From Erinaceus europaeus (taxonomy: Eukaryota > Chordata > Mammalia > Eulipotyphla > Erinaceidae): a stretch of 64,000 nucleotides of DNA. The stretch lies in contig NC_080171.1 of NCBI RefSeq assembly GCF_950295315.1, positions 36,296,822-36,360,821 on the forward strand, written 5' to 3'. Every line of letters starts with the position of its first letter. Position 1 is the first letter of the stretch. Positions 22,683-33,772 of this stretch are shown one piece after another. The translations under genes were made by a program, and so were the position numbers. The notes beneath the pieces were generated by a model. That model was not told the origin of the DNA, did not search any database, and saw only the letters and a program-made list of their open reading frames with translations.

Positions 22683-22964
22683 ATTCTTTTAGTATCTTAA
22701 TTAAACTTTCTTTTCTTTTAGTAGCTTGGTTTGTACCATTATATAGGTGTAAGTAGTATAGCATGCAAATTAGCATTTGCATATGTTGCATTCTTTCATC
22801 ACTAGAAGTCTAATTCCATTCTTTACCATTCAATTGACTCCTCTTTAATCAACTTACTAACACTCTCTCCACTCACCTCTTCCCTTGCTTCCTGGCAACT
22901 TCTGTTTAGTCAGAGAGTTAGTTTTGCCCATTGTGTACACTGAGTAGTTTAACTCTTTCACTAG

Positions 22965-23035
22965 ACTAGTAACTATTATCGCCAATTTACAAGAAAGGAG
23001 AGAGTAATTGGGAGGACTTAGCTGTTGTGCTCTAG
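22965..23035 (-). repeat. MIR fragment
   Basis: actattatcgccaatttaca followed by a worn gagagagtaattgg: reversed MIR core. Confidence 0.45.
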
Positions 23036-23104
23036 TTTAGATGGTCAATAAGTGCTTAAATCAAGACTCTTAATTAAACACGTCTGCAGTGAGAGTCTAG
23101 TAAA

Positions 23105-23335
23105 ATTATCTAAAATGGGCTTGAGATGGCACTTCCTGAAGAGTACACTTAGCTATGCACAAGGATCCAGGTTGATTTGAGTTTCTACCACCACATGGGA
23201 GAGCCTGTAGAAAAAAAAAGCTTCATGAACAGTGGAGTAGTGCTGAGGTATCTTCTCTTCTCTCTTTTCCTCTCTTTCTCTCTCTATTGAAAGGAAGGAA
23301 GGAAGGAAGGAAGAAGACAAGAAGCATAGAAATTT
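23105..23335 (+). repeat. Worn plus-strand SINE with (GGAA)n tail
   Basis: gggcttgagatggcacttcc, caaggatccaggttgatttg, catgaacagtggagtagtgc, then tctctattgaaaggaaggaa; (GGAA)n at 23,288-23,312. Confidence 0.55.
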
Positions 23336-23339
23336 TGTA

Positions 23340-24494
23340 CCACAGAGTCCCAGTGGTAAAAAAATTTATATATATATATATATATATTCAAAGCATGTTT
23401 CCCCAAGACAAACTTTTCAAATCATAGCTCTTTATCTTCTATCCTGCCTGAGGGTTTTACCTAGAATGTTGAAAGAGAAATTGGTGGAAAAAAAAAAGCA
23501 TCCTATACACATTCATGTTGGGGGTTGGAGGGAGGAGGAGGGAGAATGAGAAAAGGGAGGTCTGTGTGTTCTTTTAAATGTGCAAGTAATAAAGAATAAA
23601 TAGAACATGTCCTTTTGGGTTTGTTTAGTTTTCCAATCATGCCAGCGCAATTTGCAGTAAGAAACTGCTTTCATTTTTAAGTGATCAAAGCAGTGCATGA
23701 TCCAATCAGGTCAACAACGGCAACAAGCCAGAACAATGCAAACATGCCTAAGCTCCCTGTTTACTAAAGATGTCCACAAGAGATAATGTGTGCAGGGCCT
23801 GGGATATTTAAAGCAAAAATAAATACATGCCCAGGAAACCAGTTTGAAGATGATTCTGAGGCCTGCGAACATTTGAACTGAGCAGTCAGTCTTTACTGCC
23901 CTCCTTGTTTTAATTATAACTGAGTGCAGTAACTGAGATTTATTATTATTTTTTCCTTCTTCTTCTTCTTTTCCTTCCCTCCTCTAGAATTTCTCTGTCT
24001 TTCTCCCAAAGGGCAGTTAACTGCTGAGGAACCCAATTTTCTTTGAGTCATAGAGGCCTTTCCTGGCCCCTAGAAGAATGTCTTGCATATTAATAAAAGG
24101 TTCTGGCTTTTCACTTGTCCCTTTGGGTGTCAGCAGGGCAACAGGCCTCAGCCAAGAGGTTAAGCAGGCCACTGAGAGCTCAGCACGAATTATTTTGTTT
24201 CTTAGTCACACCAAATCTATTAGTGGTTGTCCTGGCCCAAGGAGAATGGCTGTGTGTGTTTGCTTGCCAAAAGGGAACAATGCTGCCCTGTGAAGAAGAA
24301 AAGTAAAAAAACAACTTTGGGTGGAGGGGTGGGGGGGGATTTTATTATTGGGAATTTTTAATCTGACTCTTTCAAGCAGTGACACTTTTATACTCTCACA
24401 CGCCCTTTCTGAAAGAGTTTAATTCATAGAGCACATATAAGCATGGAGGTTTTAAAACACGGAAGAAATCAGTGGTTGCTTTCAGTGAATGTGA
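23340..24494. other. Repeat-poor stretch, possible conserved noncoding DNA
   Basis: (TA)n at 23,367-23,387, otherwise no recent repeats. Near 23,731-23,745 gaacaatgcaaacatg resembles overlapping SOX and OCT half-sites. No coding evidence. Confidence 0.35.
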
Positions 24495-24497
24495 AAG

Positions 24498-24768
24498 GTC
24501 AGGATAAGGATCAGGCAGTGGTTTGCCTGGTAAAGCACACGTGTGTTAGTTACCACGTGTGAGGAACTGAGCTCAAACCCCTGGACTCCACTTGTGGGAG
24601 TGTGTATGTGTGTGTGGAGGGGCTTCACAAGTGGTGAAGCAGTGTTGCAGATATCTTTCCTCTCTTTCTCTCCTTCATCTTCCCTCTCTTACCCTTTACT
24701 AAAAAAAAGTGGCTACCAGGAATGGTGGACCTGTGTAGGCATCGAAACCTAGAGATAACCTTGGTTAA
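24498..24768 (+). repeat. SINE-B copy
   Basis: aggatcaggcagtggtttgc, tcacaagtggtgaagcagtg, then aaaaagtggctaccaggaat and an A-rich tail. Confidence 0.65.
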
Positions 24769-24782
24769 AAAAAATGTATACG

Positions 24783-25117
24783 GGGGTCAGGCTGTAGCGC
24801 AGCCCGTTAAGTGCACGTGGCGCAAAGCACAAGGACCAGCATAAAGATCCGATTCCAGCTCCCATCTCCCCACCTGCAGGGGAGTCGCTTTACAGGCGGT
24901 GTAGCAGGTCCGCAGGTGTCTGTCTTTTTCTCCCCCTCTCTGTCTTCCCCTTCTCTCTCCATTCTCTCTGTCCTATCCAAGAACAAACGACATCAACAAT
25001 AACAATAATAACCACAACAAGGCTACAACAACAAGGGCAACAAAAGGGGGAAAAATGGCCTCCAGAAGCAGTGAATTCATGGTGCATGCACTGAGCCCCA
25101 GCAATAACCCTGGAGGC
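24783..25117 (+). repeat. SINE-A, long form, near-intact
   Basis: Head gggggtcaggctgtagcgca, acaacaagggcaacaaaagg, tail ccagcaataaccctggaggc. Exact 16-bp TSD aaaaaaaatgtatacg at 24,767-24,782 and 25,118-25,133: it landed in the A-rich tail of the preceding SINE-B. Confidence 0.94.
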
Positions 25118-25184
25118 AAAAAAAATGTATACGTATACATGTATGTATATCCAGCTCACACTAGGCCTTCAAAGACTAGTCACT

Positions 25185-25285
25185 ATTATTATGCTGTACA
25201 ACAGTGCCTTCTATTTGCTGTGGAAGAAACTGAGACAGAGAGATAAGTAACTGATCAAAGGTGCAGACTGATAATGACAGTTGCC
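25185..25285 (-). repeat. MIR fragment
   Basis: tggaagaaactgagacagag then aagtaactgatcaaaggtgc: reversed MIR core. Confidence 0.6.
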
Positions 25286-25544
25286 ACAGGGCCTTGTTAT
25301 TTTTGTGGGCATCACATATCTCTCTATAAAATATTATATATACTTTTTTAGCCTACAAATCTTTTATTTTAAACATACTCACTGTTGATGCCATAGAGGA
25401 ATCATTTTATGAGTGTGTTTCTTGGGAAAGGTGAATAAGATGGTCTGCCATGGATTTCCATCTTTGATCACCGTGAAACTTTGCTGCAAAATGTATTCAC
25501 CAGTCAATATTATTGAGGAGGAGGAAAGAATAGTCTAGTCACAG

Positions 25545-25765
25545 CCATGGAGTCTAGAGTGTGATCTAGATCTTAATTGTCACTTCCTGCTAGCCATGTA
25601 ACCTCTCAGAAGTTGTTAAACTAATCTTTGCTTCCCTCGTAAAAGGAGGAAAATAAAGACTCTCTCATAGGGTTGGTGGGACCATTAAAATGAAAAATAC
25701 AAACAGAATGTAACATATATAAAAGGCAGTAAAGTGCTAATTAATGGCAGGTGCTGTTAACATTT
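25545..25765 (+). repeat. MIR copy
   Basis: ttgtcacttcctgctagcca, tgtaacctctcagaag, catagggttggtgggaccat, taaaaggcagtaaagtgcta: most of MIR in order. Confidence 0.8.
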
Positions 25766-26297
25766 GCTTTGTTATTTGAGGCATTTATGTGTACTAGCAT
25801 TTAGTTAAGATGGGGGTCTTCCTTCAAGGGTTTGGTCAGGTAAGTGCCAAGATAATTTCCTCTTAAGGTGCTTTACCTATAACCTGCTTTGCAGTGTCAA
25901 TTTACTTACAGTTGACAGACTAACTGGTGACCAGTAGAAAGTCCTTTAAAATGTGACCAAAGCAATAGAGCAAATAGAATCATATACAATCGAGCAATCA
26001 AGAGGATACAATTTTGAGCAGCCAATTGACAGTGTGTAAGTATCCAGAATTGGGAAGGATTATTTTATTTAAGAACAAGTTGAGATGGTGAACCCCGAGT
26101 TGATGTCTTTCTACTCAGAACTCTGGTGTAAAGCTATGTGTGTGCTTCTGCTTGTGTGTTTAAAAGGTGAATGTGGCAAAATTTATTGGTTCATCTAAGT
26201 GAGGAATATAAACCTTAAATTTAATTAGGTGTTTGATCAGATGACACCACTAGGTCCTTGACTCATTCCATCTTTCAGCTTTTAAAATTCTGTTTGT
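25766..26297. other. Nothing recognised
   Basis: No gene or clear repeat evidence. Confidence 0.45.
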
Positions 26298-26492
26298 TGG
26301 GATTGGGTGGTAGCACACACTCAGTAGAGTTTTCATGTGACAGTATGCAAGTATCCAGTTTAAGCCCCTGGTCTCCACACGCTAGAGGAAAGTTTCACAA
26401 GTGATGAAGCAGAGCCCTCTCCTTCTTTCCATCTTCCTCATTTACTCTCAATTTTTACCCCACATAAATAAATAAAACTTAAAAAAAAATAA
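26298..26492 (+). repeat. SINE-B copy
   Basis: ttgggattgggtggtagcac, aagcccctggtctccacacg, cacaagtgatgaagcagagc and an A-rich tail. Confidence 0.7.
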
Positions 26493-26759
26493 TATTCAGT
26501 TTGCTGGTTTCTACTTTATGCATTCTAACCTATGGCAGCTCTGGCTAACATAAATGACCCCAAACCCAACAGAAATAAACCATGTTACCTGCTATTTTGT
26601 CTTCCTGGGGACTAGGAGAATCAGAGATGTCATAGGTCATGTCATTGTTTTATGCCTGCTCCTGGAACCAGTTTATGGAGTTGGCCTTCCTAGAGCAAGA
26701 AATGTTAGGAGTGATCCCCAAGGAAAATGTAGGTTCTGTTGTGAAAAGATGTACCATGA

Positions 26760-26921
26760 ATAGAAAAGAAAGAAAGGAAGAAAGGAAGAAAAGAAAGGAG
26801 AAGAAAAGGAGGAAGAAGAAGAAGGAGGAGAAGGAGGAGGAACAGGAGGAGAAGGAGCACATACTTACAACTGTTCCATCTGGGGACAGACATACCCAAA
26901 TGGGTGACATATCTCTATATC

Positions 26922-26952
<31 letters not shown>

Positions 26953-26985
26953 CTATCTATATATCTATGTATCTACCTATCTATA
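26760..26985. repeat. (GAAG/GGA)n and (TATC)n simple repeats
   Basis: Purine-rich array at 26,760-26,858, then (TATC)n at 26,914-26,985. Long open frames here are repeat translations. Confidence 0.95.
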
Positions 26986-27019
26986 ATAGGCATTCTTTTA
27001 TCTTTAAATAAATGAATTC

Positions 27020-27180
27020 TTTGGTTAGCAAGATAGCTTACTTGGGGGGGGGGTGCCTACTTCACCATACATGTCATGCTGGTTTGAACACAGCCCCCTC
27101 CACAACAGGAGAAACTTTGGTGCTGTGGAATCTTTTCTTCTCTCCCTCTGTCTCTGTCTCTTTCTTTTCAACCTAGGAGA
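27020..27180 (+). repeat. SINE-E-like copy
   Basis: tggttagcaagatagcttac, catacatgtcatgctggttt, then ctctctccctctgtctctgt. A sister copy is at 35,550-35,755. Confidence 0.5.
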
Positions 27181-27184
27181 GTTA

Positions 27185-27970
27185 TGGGCCCAGCATGTTT
27201 CTTCTGCACTACTCTGCTACCTGGAAGAGTTACAACTAATAAGTAAACCCAACTGTTCACTGAGCATCCATATCCAATGTTGTCTTCATTATGTTATTCC
27301 TGCAGGGAGCCCTACCCCTAAATGGTAGCCTTTCCTCACCAAATTCTGAATGAACTGTGAGAGAGGGGTATAGAACTCAGACAGGGTAAGATTGAAACAT
27401 GTCTTTTAAAAGTACAGCTGGAAATGTACGTTCTCTGTAGACAGATAAATCACAAAGTGAAAAGGAAAAGCTAAGAGACCAATTAAATAATTCTCAACAA
27501 TTTCTGAGCTTAGCATCACACTAACTTACACTAAGATAGGATTTCTCATACTTAAGTGGAATTGATATTTGAGACCAGATACTCTAGGTAAGGGGTTATC
27601 ATGTGTATTAAAAAATGTTTAGAGACATCCATGGTATCTATTTAACAATAAATGCTGGTAGTACCACTTCTAACTACTGGTGAAAATTGACTTCAGACAC
27701 TTCTAGGGCAAACCCACTGTTGGTTGACCAGTTCTACCCTAGAGTAAAAAGGGAAAGGTCAAAAGTATGTTATCACAATAGAACTTTCAATATAAAAACA
27801 GTGTCAGGGGTAGGTGGGATAGGGATATAGACAGTAATTCTCATGAAAGATTAAAAGAATATAAAATGAGCTCCCTTTGAATTCTTCTGAAAAAATTTTC
27901 CTCTCCTCAAAGCTACTCATGGTGTGTGTACAGGTACAGGTGTGTGTCTGTACATGGAAAACTGGAAAAA
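27185..27970. other. Nothing recognised
   Basis: Repeat-poor; no exon-like frame. Confidence 0.45.
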
Positions 27971-27971
27971 C

Positions 27972-28018
27972 TTTCAGCAAATATTTATTAGCATGTTTTC
28001 TATATGCCTGGCACTCTT
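27972..28018 (-). repeat. L2 3'-end relic
   Basis: cagcaaatatttattagcat then tgcctggcactcttat. Confidence 0.5.
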
Positions 28019-28019
28019 A

Positions 28020-28740
28020 TAGGATATATGATAGAATACTATTCAGTTGTTAAAAATGATGACCTCTGGGAGTCAGGCGGTAGTGCAGCGGGTTAAGTGC
28101 ATGTGGTGCAAAGTGCAAGGGCTAGTGTGAGGATCCCGGTTGGAGCCCCCAGCTTCCCACCTGCAGGGTAGTCGCTTCACAGGCGGTGAAGCAGGTCTGC
28201 AGGTGTCTATCTTTCTCTTCCCCTCTCTGTCTTCCCCATCCTCTCTCGATTTCTCTCTGTCCTAGCCAACAAAAACGACATCAATAACAACAACAAGAAT
28301 AAAAACAAGTACAACAAAAAGGAAATAAATAAATAAATATAAAAATGATGAACTCCTTCATCTTATCTTAGATGGAGCTTGAAGGAATCATGTTAGGTAA
28401 AATAAGCCTAAAAGAAAAGAATAACAGATAATCTCACTCATAGATAGAACTTGAGAAACGAGTATAGAAAGGGCAAACACAAAGTGAAATTTGGACTGCG
28501 CTTGGTATACTGTTCAAAGCAAAGGACTCTGGGGAAGGATAGCAGGGAGGGGTGTTTGTGTGTGAGGGGAGTGATCAGGGTAAGAATGTTGGGGGAGATT
28601 AGAGGTCCTGGTGCATGATAGTGGAAAAGGATTCAAGTTGGGGATGAGAGTGTTTTGCAGACATCTATCTTGATGAGATGAGAAATTATACCCATGTGTC
28701 AGTAACTATACTGCAAACCATTAACCTCCCAATAAATAGG
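28020..28740 (+). mobile_element. LINE-1 3' end (another subfamily), split by a SINE-A
   Basis: agaatactattcagttgtta, gcttgaaggaatcatgttag, gataatctcactcatagata, ending cctcccaataaataggg. Plus-strand ORF2/3'UTR end. The 3'UTR differs from both main LINE-1 types here but matches 36,950-37,095. Confidence 0.75.
28067..28340 (+). repeat. SINE-A nested in LINE-1
   Basis: Head tgggagtcaggcggtagtgc, tail aaataaataaataaatat. TSD aaaaatgatgacctc (28,052-28,066) and aaaaatgatgaactc (28,341-28,355). Confidence 0.93.
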
Positions 28741-29303
28741 GGGCAAAGGGAGAAGAAAGAAAGCACAAAGAAAAGAAGGAAAGGAAGAAATTACTAGTAG
28801 GTTCTTGGACAACAACCTAGAGTTGGGAAAATAAATATGTGAGATTTCTACTTGGCAGTGGTTTAAGTAAGTAATATAAGCAAAGCCATTATAAACTATA
28901 GGAAAAAAAATGAAATTAGGTTTATGAAACTGTTTAGGAAAATGTGCCAGGCATCACCAACATTACTAATTTAGCAAGACCCAGACATCAAAGTTTGAAA
29001 CAATAACTTGTTTGATAGAAAAATATGTCCAAGAAATGTATGACTTCTAACAGGAATGCCTATACTATTATTTCTGAATTCACAAATCTGGAGACTCCAA
29101 AGGTCTCAGTCTGTATCCCTCATGAAAATCAAGTGTATATACATAGTTAACCACTGTTTTTTCCATTAATTTATTATTTAGATTTGCAACACTGCTGCTA
29201 TTTCACCTTTATTCATGTTGCTTTTTAATCAAGTTTCAAAGCACTTCATAATATCGCCTCCGATTAGAACCCAATAAAATTAGTGTCAAGAAGAAAATCC
29301 AGG
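28741..29303. other. Nothing recognised
   Basis: AT-rich, no gene evidence. Confidence 0.45.
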
Positions 29304-29510
29304 GGCCAGGCTGTGGCACACCTGGTTAAGTGTACACATTACAGTGTACAAGGACCCAGGTTCAAGTCCCTGGTCCCCACCTGCAGGGGGAAAGTTTCAC
29401 AAATGGTGAAGCAGGCCTACAGGTGTCTCTCTGTCTCTCTCCCTCCCTAGCTCCCTTACCCCTCAATTTTTCTCTGTCTCTATCCAATAATAAAGATAAA
29501 AAAGAGGGCA
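29304..29510 (+). repeat. SINE-B, near-complete
   Basis: ggggccaggctgtggcacac, B box ggttcaagt, caaatggtgaagcaggccta, ctctatccaataataaag. Confidence 0.85.
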
Positions 29511-29627
29511 GGGGTAGACAGCATATTAGTTATGCAAAAAGATTCTCATGCATGAGGTTTCAGATTCCAGGCTCAATCCTCCACACCACCAGAGCTGAGC
29601 ACTGCTCTGGTTAAAAAAAAAAAAAAG
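29511..29627 (+). repeat. SINE-C copy
   Basis: gacagcatattagttatgca, agagctgagcactgctctgg, poly(A). Best plus-strand example of the family here. Confidence 0.75.
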
Positions 29628-29666
29628 CCAGAATAAAAAAGATATCATATAATCCCAGTTGTCAAC

Positions 29667-29708
29667 AATATACTTTTTAAAGTCAGTGTCAATATACTTT
29701 TTAAAGTG
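29667..29708. repeat. Short direct duplication
   Basis: aatatactttttaaagt occurs twice with 8 bases between the copies. Confidence 0.8.
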
Positions 29709-29849
29709 CTCTAAGGTTTGCTACTCCTAGAAATTTCTGATGACTCTGGGAACCCTAGCAAGAAAAAAAACTTTAATTTTTTTAGGGAAAATAGATATAA
29801 AAGTGCTTTTATGTCTATTTGAGTTTCAGATATTCAGTACAGAGTATTA

Positions 29850-29965
29850 TTAATTCTGTTTTGTGTATGAAGAAACTGAAATTCTGAGAGGTCACAGATT
29901 TGCTGAAGAGGTCAGATGGTTTTCAACTCCAAAGTCCTGCTGTTATGTTATCCTTATGGATAACA
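29850..29965 (-). repeat. MIR copy
   Basis: tgtatgaagaaactgaaatt, ctgagaggtcacagatttgc, tttcaactccaaag. Confidence 0.65.
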
Positions 29966-29969
29966 TTTT

Positions 29970-30504
29970 CAAGCAACACGTTCACTTCCTGTCAGCCATA
30001 GTTAAGCTCCATGACAAATCTAGATCACTCACAGTCTGGAGATTTGGCCAAGTGTTTTATGCTATGGGGTGATGGGTAAAGGAGAGGCTATTTCAAGACA
30101 GCGGAGCAGAGGGATACATACACATTCAATTACTTCTTCATTCGGTAAATACTTCCTGAGCAGTGACTATGGGTTAGAAACCATGTAGTTATCTAAAATA
30201 TAAGACTACAACCCTTGGTCTCCTTATGAACAGCAGAAAATAATATCAGCTTAAAATCTGAGTACCAGATAGTGAAAAGTTGGTAGCATACTTGGCAGTT
30301 CCTAAAATAGGTATCTCATAGGGTGCATATATTAAGAAATAAAGTATATGTAACAAGTATGCTGTGTAAATATGCTCACTGTATATTGGTTGGCTTTCTC
30401 AGCAATATTAAATTCAAGATAGCAATGATAATCCATAGTCTGAGCTCTATGGACTGATGTCACGTTGGACCAAAGACAGTTTCATATACATACATATATA
30501 TATA
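29970..30504. other. Mostly unrecognised, with an L2 relic
   Basis: ttcattcggtaaatacttcc at about 30,138 looks like a reversed L2 end; (TA)n near 30,493-30,506. No gene evidence. Confidence 0.45.
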
Positions 30505-31388
30505 TACACGTATATAGGCCCTGGGTCAGGTGGATAGAGGTAAATAGTTAATTTTAGCCACAGATTTTTTTTTTCAAAACGGAGCTACTCACTGCCCCAA
30601 TCCAATTTTCTAGCCCTTTTCTCTACTCTGACATCATTCTCTCAGACAATATTTATATTCAACTTCAGGCTAGCTATCAAACTCAAGCAAAACTACCATA
30701 GTTGTGTGCCCCAGGAGCATGCCTAAAACAGACGTCCTAGCTTTCTTCTACTCTAAAATCCCTAATCTTATCTGCTCTAATCCTACTTTTTGGTTCCTGT
30801 TCATTAACCATTTTGTTTCAATTTAGGTCATGCCACCTTTCCAGACACCAAGTTAGAGATGCTACCATGACTCCATCCCAACTTCTCTGGGCAGAAGACC
30901 TCACCAATGTGTCCTGGATTTTTGTACCTCCAGAGTTCTAGCCCACTAAGGAAAGATAGAAAACAGGCTAGGGGTATGGATCAACCTGTTAACACCCATA
31001 CTCAGTGGAGAAGTAACTACAGAAGACAAAACTCTTATCTTCTGCTCCCCCAAAGCAACCTTGATCCATACTCCCAGAGGGCTCTGAACTCCAGCTCCAT
31101 CAGTACTCAGAGAGAGAGAAGGGAAAGGAGAGGGACATATGAAGGTAGCAATGTGGTCATGAGTGGCTTGGAAGGGACGAGGGGATTGTATCAGGGAAAA
31201 AAAGAAGGCAATTATGTATAAATGTAGAGAGATAGTTGTAGAGATGATGGTTGGCCCATGTCTACAACCTTGGGGGAACTATGGTAGATTGCAGTGGGAT
31301 GACTGAAGATTCAGAACTCTGGTGATGGGAATGGTGTGTATTTAAACCCTTGTTGACATGTAATTTTGTAAAATTAAAAAAAAAAAAA
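30505..31388 (+). mobile_element. LINE-1 3'UTR copy, diverged
   Basis: gggcagaagacctcaccaat, gaaagatagaaaacaggct, ccatactcccagagggctct, ending in poly(A). Related to, but more diverged than, the copies at 8080 and 17,629. Confidence 0.7.
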
Positions 31389-31401
31389 GAATTTTGGTCC
31401 A

Positions 31402-31610
31402 AGGTGGAGGCACACCTGGTTAAACGCTTACATTACAGTGTGCAAGGACCTAGGTTCAAGGACCTGGTCCCTACCTGCTGGGGAAAAGCTTCATGAGTGG
31501 TGAAGCAAGACTGTAGGTATCTCTCTGTCTCTCTCTCTCTCTTGCTCTCCTCCACCTCTTTCATTTTTTCTCAGTGTCTACTCAATAATAAAAAAATAAA
31601 ACAAAAGAAA
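31402..31610 (+). repeat. SINE-B nested between two LINE-1 ends
   Basis: aaggtggaggcacacctggt head, ctactcaataataaaaaa tail. Exact 13-bp TSD gaattttggtcca at 31,389-31,401 and 31,611-31,623. Confidence 0.9.
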
Positions 31611-31765
31611 GAATTTTGGTCCATACTCCCAGAGGGCTAAAGAATAAGGAAAATTCCAATGGAGGGGATGGGACATGGAATCTGCTGGTGGGAACTGTGT
31701 GGAATTGTACCCGTTATTTTACAGTCCTGTTAATCATTATTAAATAAGTAATACAAATTAAAAAG
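31611..31765 (+). mobile_element. Second LINE-1 3' end, abutting the first
   Basis: ccatactcccagagggctaa, gggaactgtgtggaattgta, tcattattaaataagtaata. Starts immediately after the poly(A) of the 30,505 copy, apart from the later SINE-B. Confidence 0.75.
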
Positions 31766-32059
31766 CCATGTTTGAATATTATGTTAACTTCTTTATTATT
31801 TATTGTACTGAAAATTTTCTTTCAACCTAGCTATCCAACCAGAAGGAAATGACTAAAACATTGCTTTTTAAAATGCATTCTAGGTAACACCAGTGTTCTA
31901 TCAACATTCCTAGTGAGAATGGTTCTATGTTTAATTAAGTTTGAGAAGTGAGCAAATTAAACTTCTCTCCTAGAGCTTCACATATATATAGGGGAGATGT
32001 TATAAAGGAACATTTTTAACTTTTCAACTAGAAGTTTCTAATATATTTGCTTTTGGGTT

Positions 32060-32455
32060 TCTGCTTTTAAAATATTTATTTATTTATTATTTAAATATTA
32101 TTATTATTTATTATTTACTTGACAGGACAGAGAGAGAGAAATTGAGAGGGACGGCAAGATGGACACAGATGATAGATAGATATAGATAGATAGATAGATA
32201 TATAGATAGATAGATAGATAGATGATAGATAGGCATGCAGGCACCTAAAGCACTTTTTCACTGTTTGTGAAGCTTCCACTGCAGGAGAGGACTGAGGCCT
32301 TGAACATGGGTCCTTGCATGAGATAATGTGTGTGCTCAACCAGCTGTGCCACTGCCCAATGCCCTTATTTATTGTTTGTCTACAAGAAAGTGAGAGAGCA
32401 ATTCTGGCAAAGGTGGTGCTGGGAATCAGATTTGGGACCATACATATTCAAGGCC
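32060..32455 (-). repeat. Two SINEs with an internal (TAGA)n
   Basis: 32,060-32,365 is a minus-strand A/B-type SINE whose body contains (TAGA)n at 32,172-32,232; ctgtttgtgaagcttccact and cagctgtgccactgcccaat mark its right part. 32,368-32,455 is a SINE-C fragment. Confidence 0.65.
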
Positions 32456-32760
32456 TGCATGCTATGGTAAGATAACTAAATTTTAGTCATTAAATCCCAG
32501 TTTTTCAAAGACAATATATGGATATTATGTGTACTTAATACTAGGTTAAGTAAACTACAAGCAGAAACAGTATAGGATTTACATTTTTGTAAGGCTTATA
32601 ATAACTTGAAATGATGAAACTATAACTTCATGGAGAAAAAAGAAGCTAGAAAATGTGCATACATAAAATTTGTGCATATAAGCACATGATATGTAAGTAA
32701 AAGTATATAATTATAATGTAATATAAAAATGCAAAGTGACTCTTTGATATCTTCCCTCTT

Positions 32761-33262
32761 TCTGGACAGCAGCAGCCATGAAGGCTGAGCTGTGTAGTTT
32801 CAGCAGATACAAGATCTACCCCAAACATGGGAGGGGCTATGCCAGGACCAATGGGAAGGTTTTCCAGTTTCTCAATGTAAAATGCAAATTGGATTTTTGG
32901 CAACTTGGATTGTCGTTTACAGAAGAAATCATAAGAAAGAACAACTGGAAGCATTTAAAAAGAAAGAACTGGTTGTGCAGTCAGATTCCAGAGAGCCACC
33001 ACTGGTGCTTCTCTTGCTCATATAATGGCCAAAAGGAATCAGAAATCTGAAGTTAGAAGGGCTCTGTGAGTGCAAGCTATCAGGTCTGCCAAGGAAGAAG
33101 AAAAAACAAAAAACTAAGCAAACATCTAAAAAGACTGCTAAGGCTCCTCTAAAGACAGCACTTAAGCAAAAGTTTATGAAGCCTATGGAGGTCTCTGCTC
33201 TCCTAGCTGGTGGGGACTTGACAAGATTGGGATTTTTGAATAAAGATCTGATTGTCAAAGAG
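32761..33262 (+). pseudogene. RPL24: RPL24 (60S ribosomal protein L24) processed pseudogene
   Basis: From the ATG at 32,778 the frame reads MKAELCSFSRYKIYPKHG and continues through GKVFQFLNVKC, matching the L24e N-terminal zinc-ribbon region of ribosomal protein L24. After about residue 36 deletions and frameshifts scramble the frame; L24-like pieces reappear in other frames (ATGGCCAAAAGGAATCAG for MAKRNQ near 33,024, Lys/Ala-rich C-terminal stretch near 33,090-33,180). There are no introns. AATAAA at 33,240-33,245 precedes an A-rich tail to ~33,300. These are hallmarks of LINE-1-mediated retroposition of mRNA. It cannot encode a working L24. I did not find a clear TSD. Confidence 0.88.
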
Positions 33263-33419
33263 AAAAGAAAAAAAAGTGAAAAAGAACAAGAAAGATAAAA
33301 AATATTGTTAGGGTGGTCAGGTACTCAATTTCACCACTTTTCTAAATTTTAGTAACAGGTTTACATTATGTACATATGCATGTATATATTTTGTTTGCTA
33401 AGGCATTCTTTGTTCTTGC

Positions 33420-33637
33420 ACAATTCCACTGCTCCCAATGGACTCTCTTTTCTTTCAATTTCTGGTACAGACAGAAAGGGTGAGAGAAAGATAGAGGTGA
33501 GACATCATAGTCTAACTCCACTGTTCATAAGTTTTCCCCGGTACAGTGTCTTTACATGGTATCAATGGTTCAAACCAGGTTCTCATGCATGGCAAAGTAT
33601 GCACTATATCCAGTGACCTATTTCCTGGCCCCGTGTT
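33420..33637 (-). repeat. SINE-E copy
   Basis: tctcatgcatggcaaagtat, atccagtgacctatttcctg and a purine-rich body with gagagaaagatagagg. Confidence 0.6.
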
Positions 33638-33746
33638 TATATATTTTTTTATGATAAAAGCTTCTTTCAGACTTAGGAATAAAGAAAAATATGCACCTAC
33701 AATAAATACATTGGTTCAGCTTAAAAGTATGATTGCATGGGGCTGG

Positions 33747-33772
33747 TTGTTTTCAATATGTATTGAAAACAA
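33747..33772. other. Near-perfect palindrome
   Basis: ttgttttcaata and tattgaaaacaa are exact reverse complements, 12 bp each, separated by 2 bases. Confidence 0.85.

Noticed and set aside
30907..31221. 104-codon plus-strand frame
   Set aside because: Lies wholly inside a LINE-1 3'UTR copy.
32778..33050. RPL24-like reading frame as a functional gene
   Set aside because: Intronless, frameshifted after about residue 36, with deletions and an A-rich tail: a processed pseudogene.
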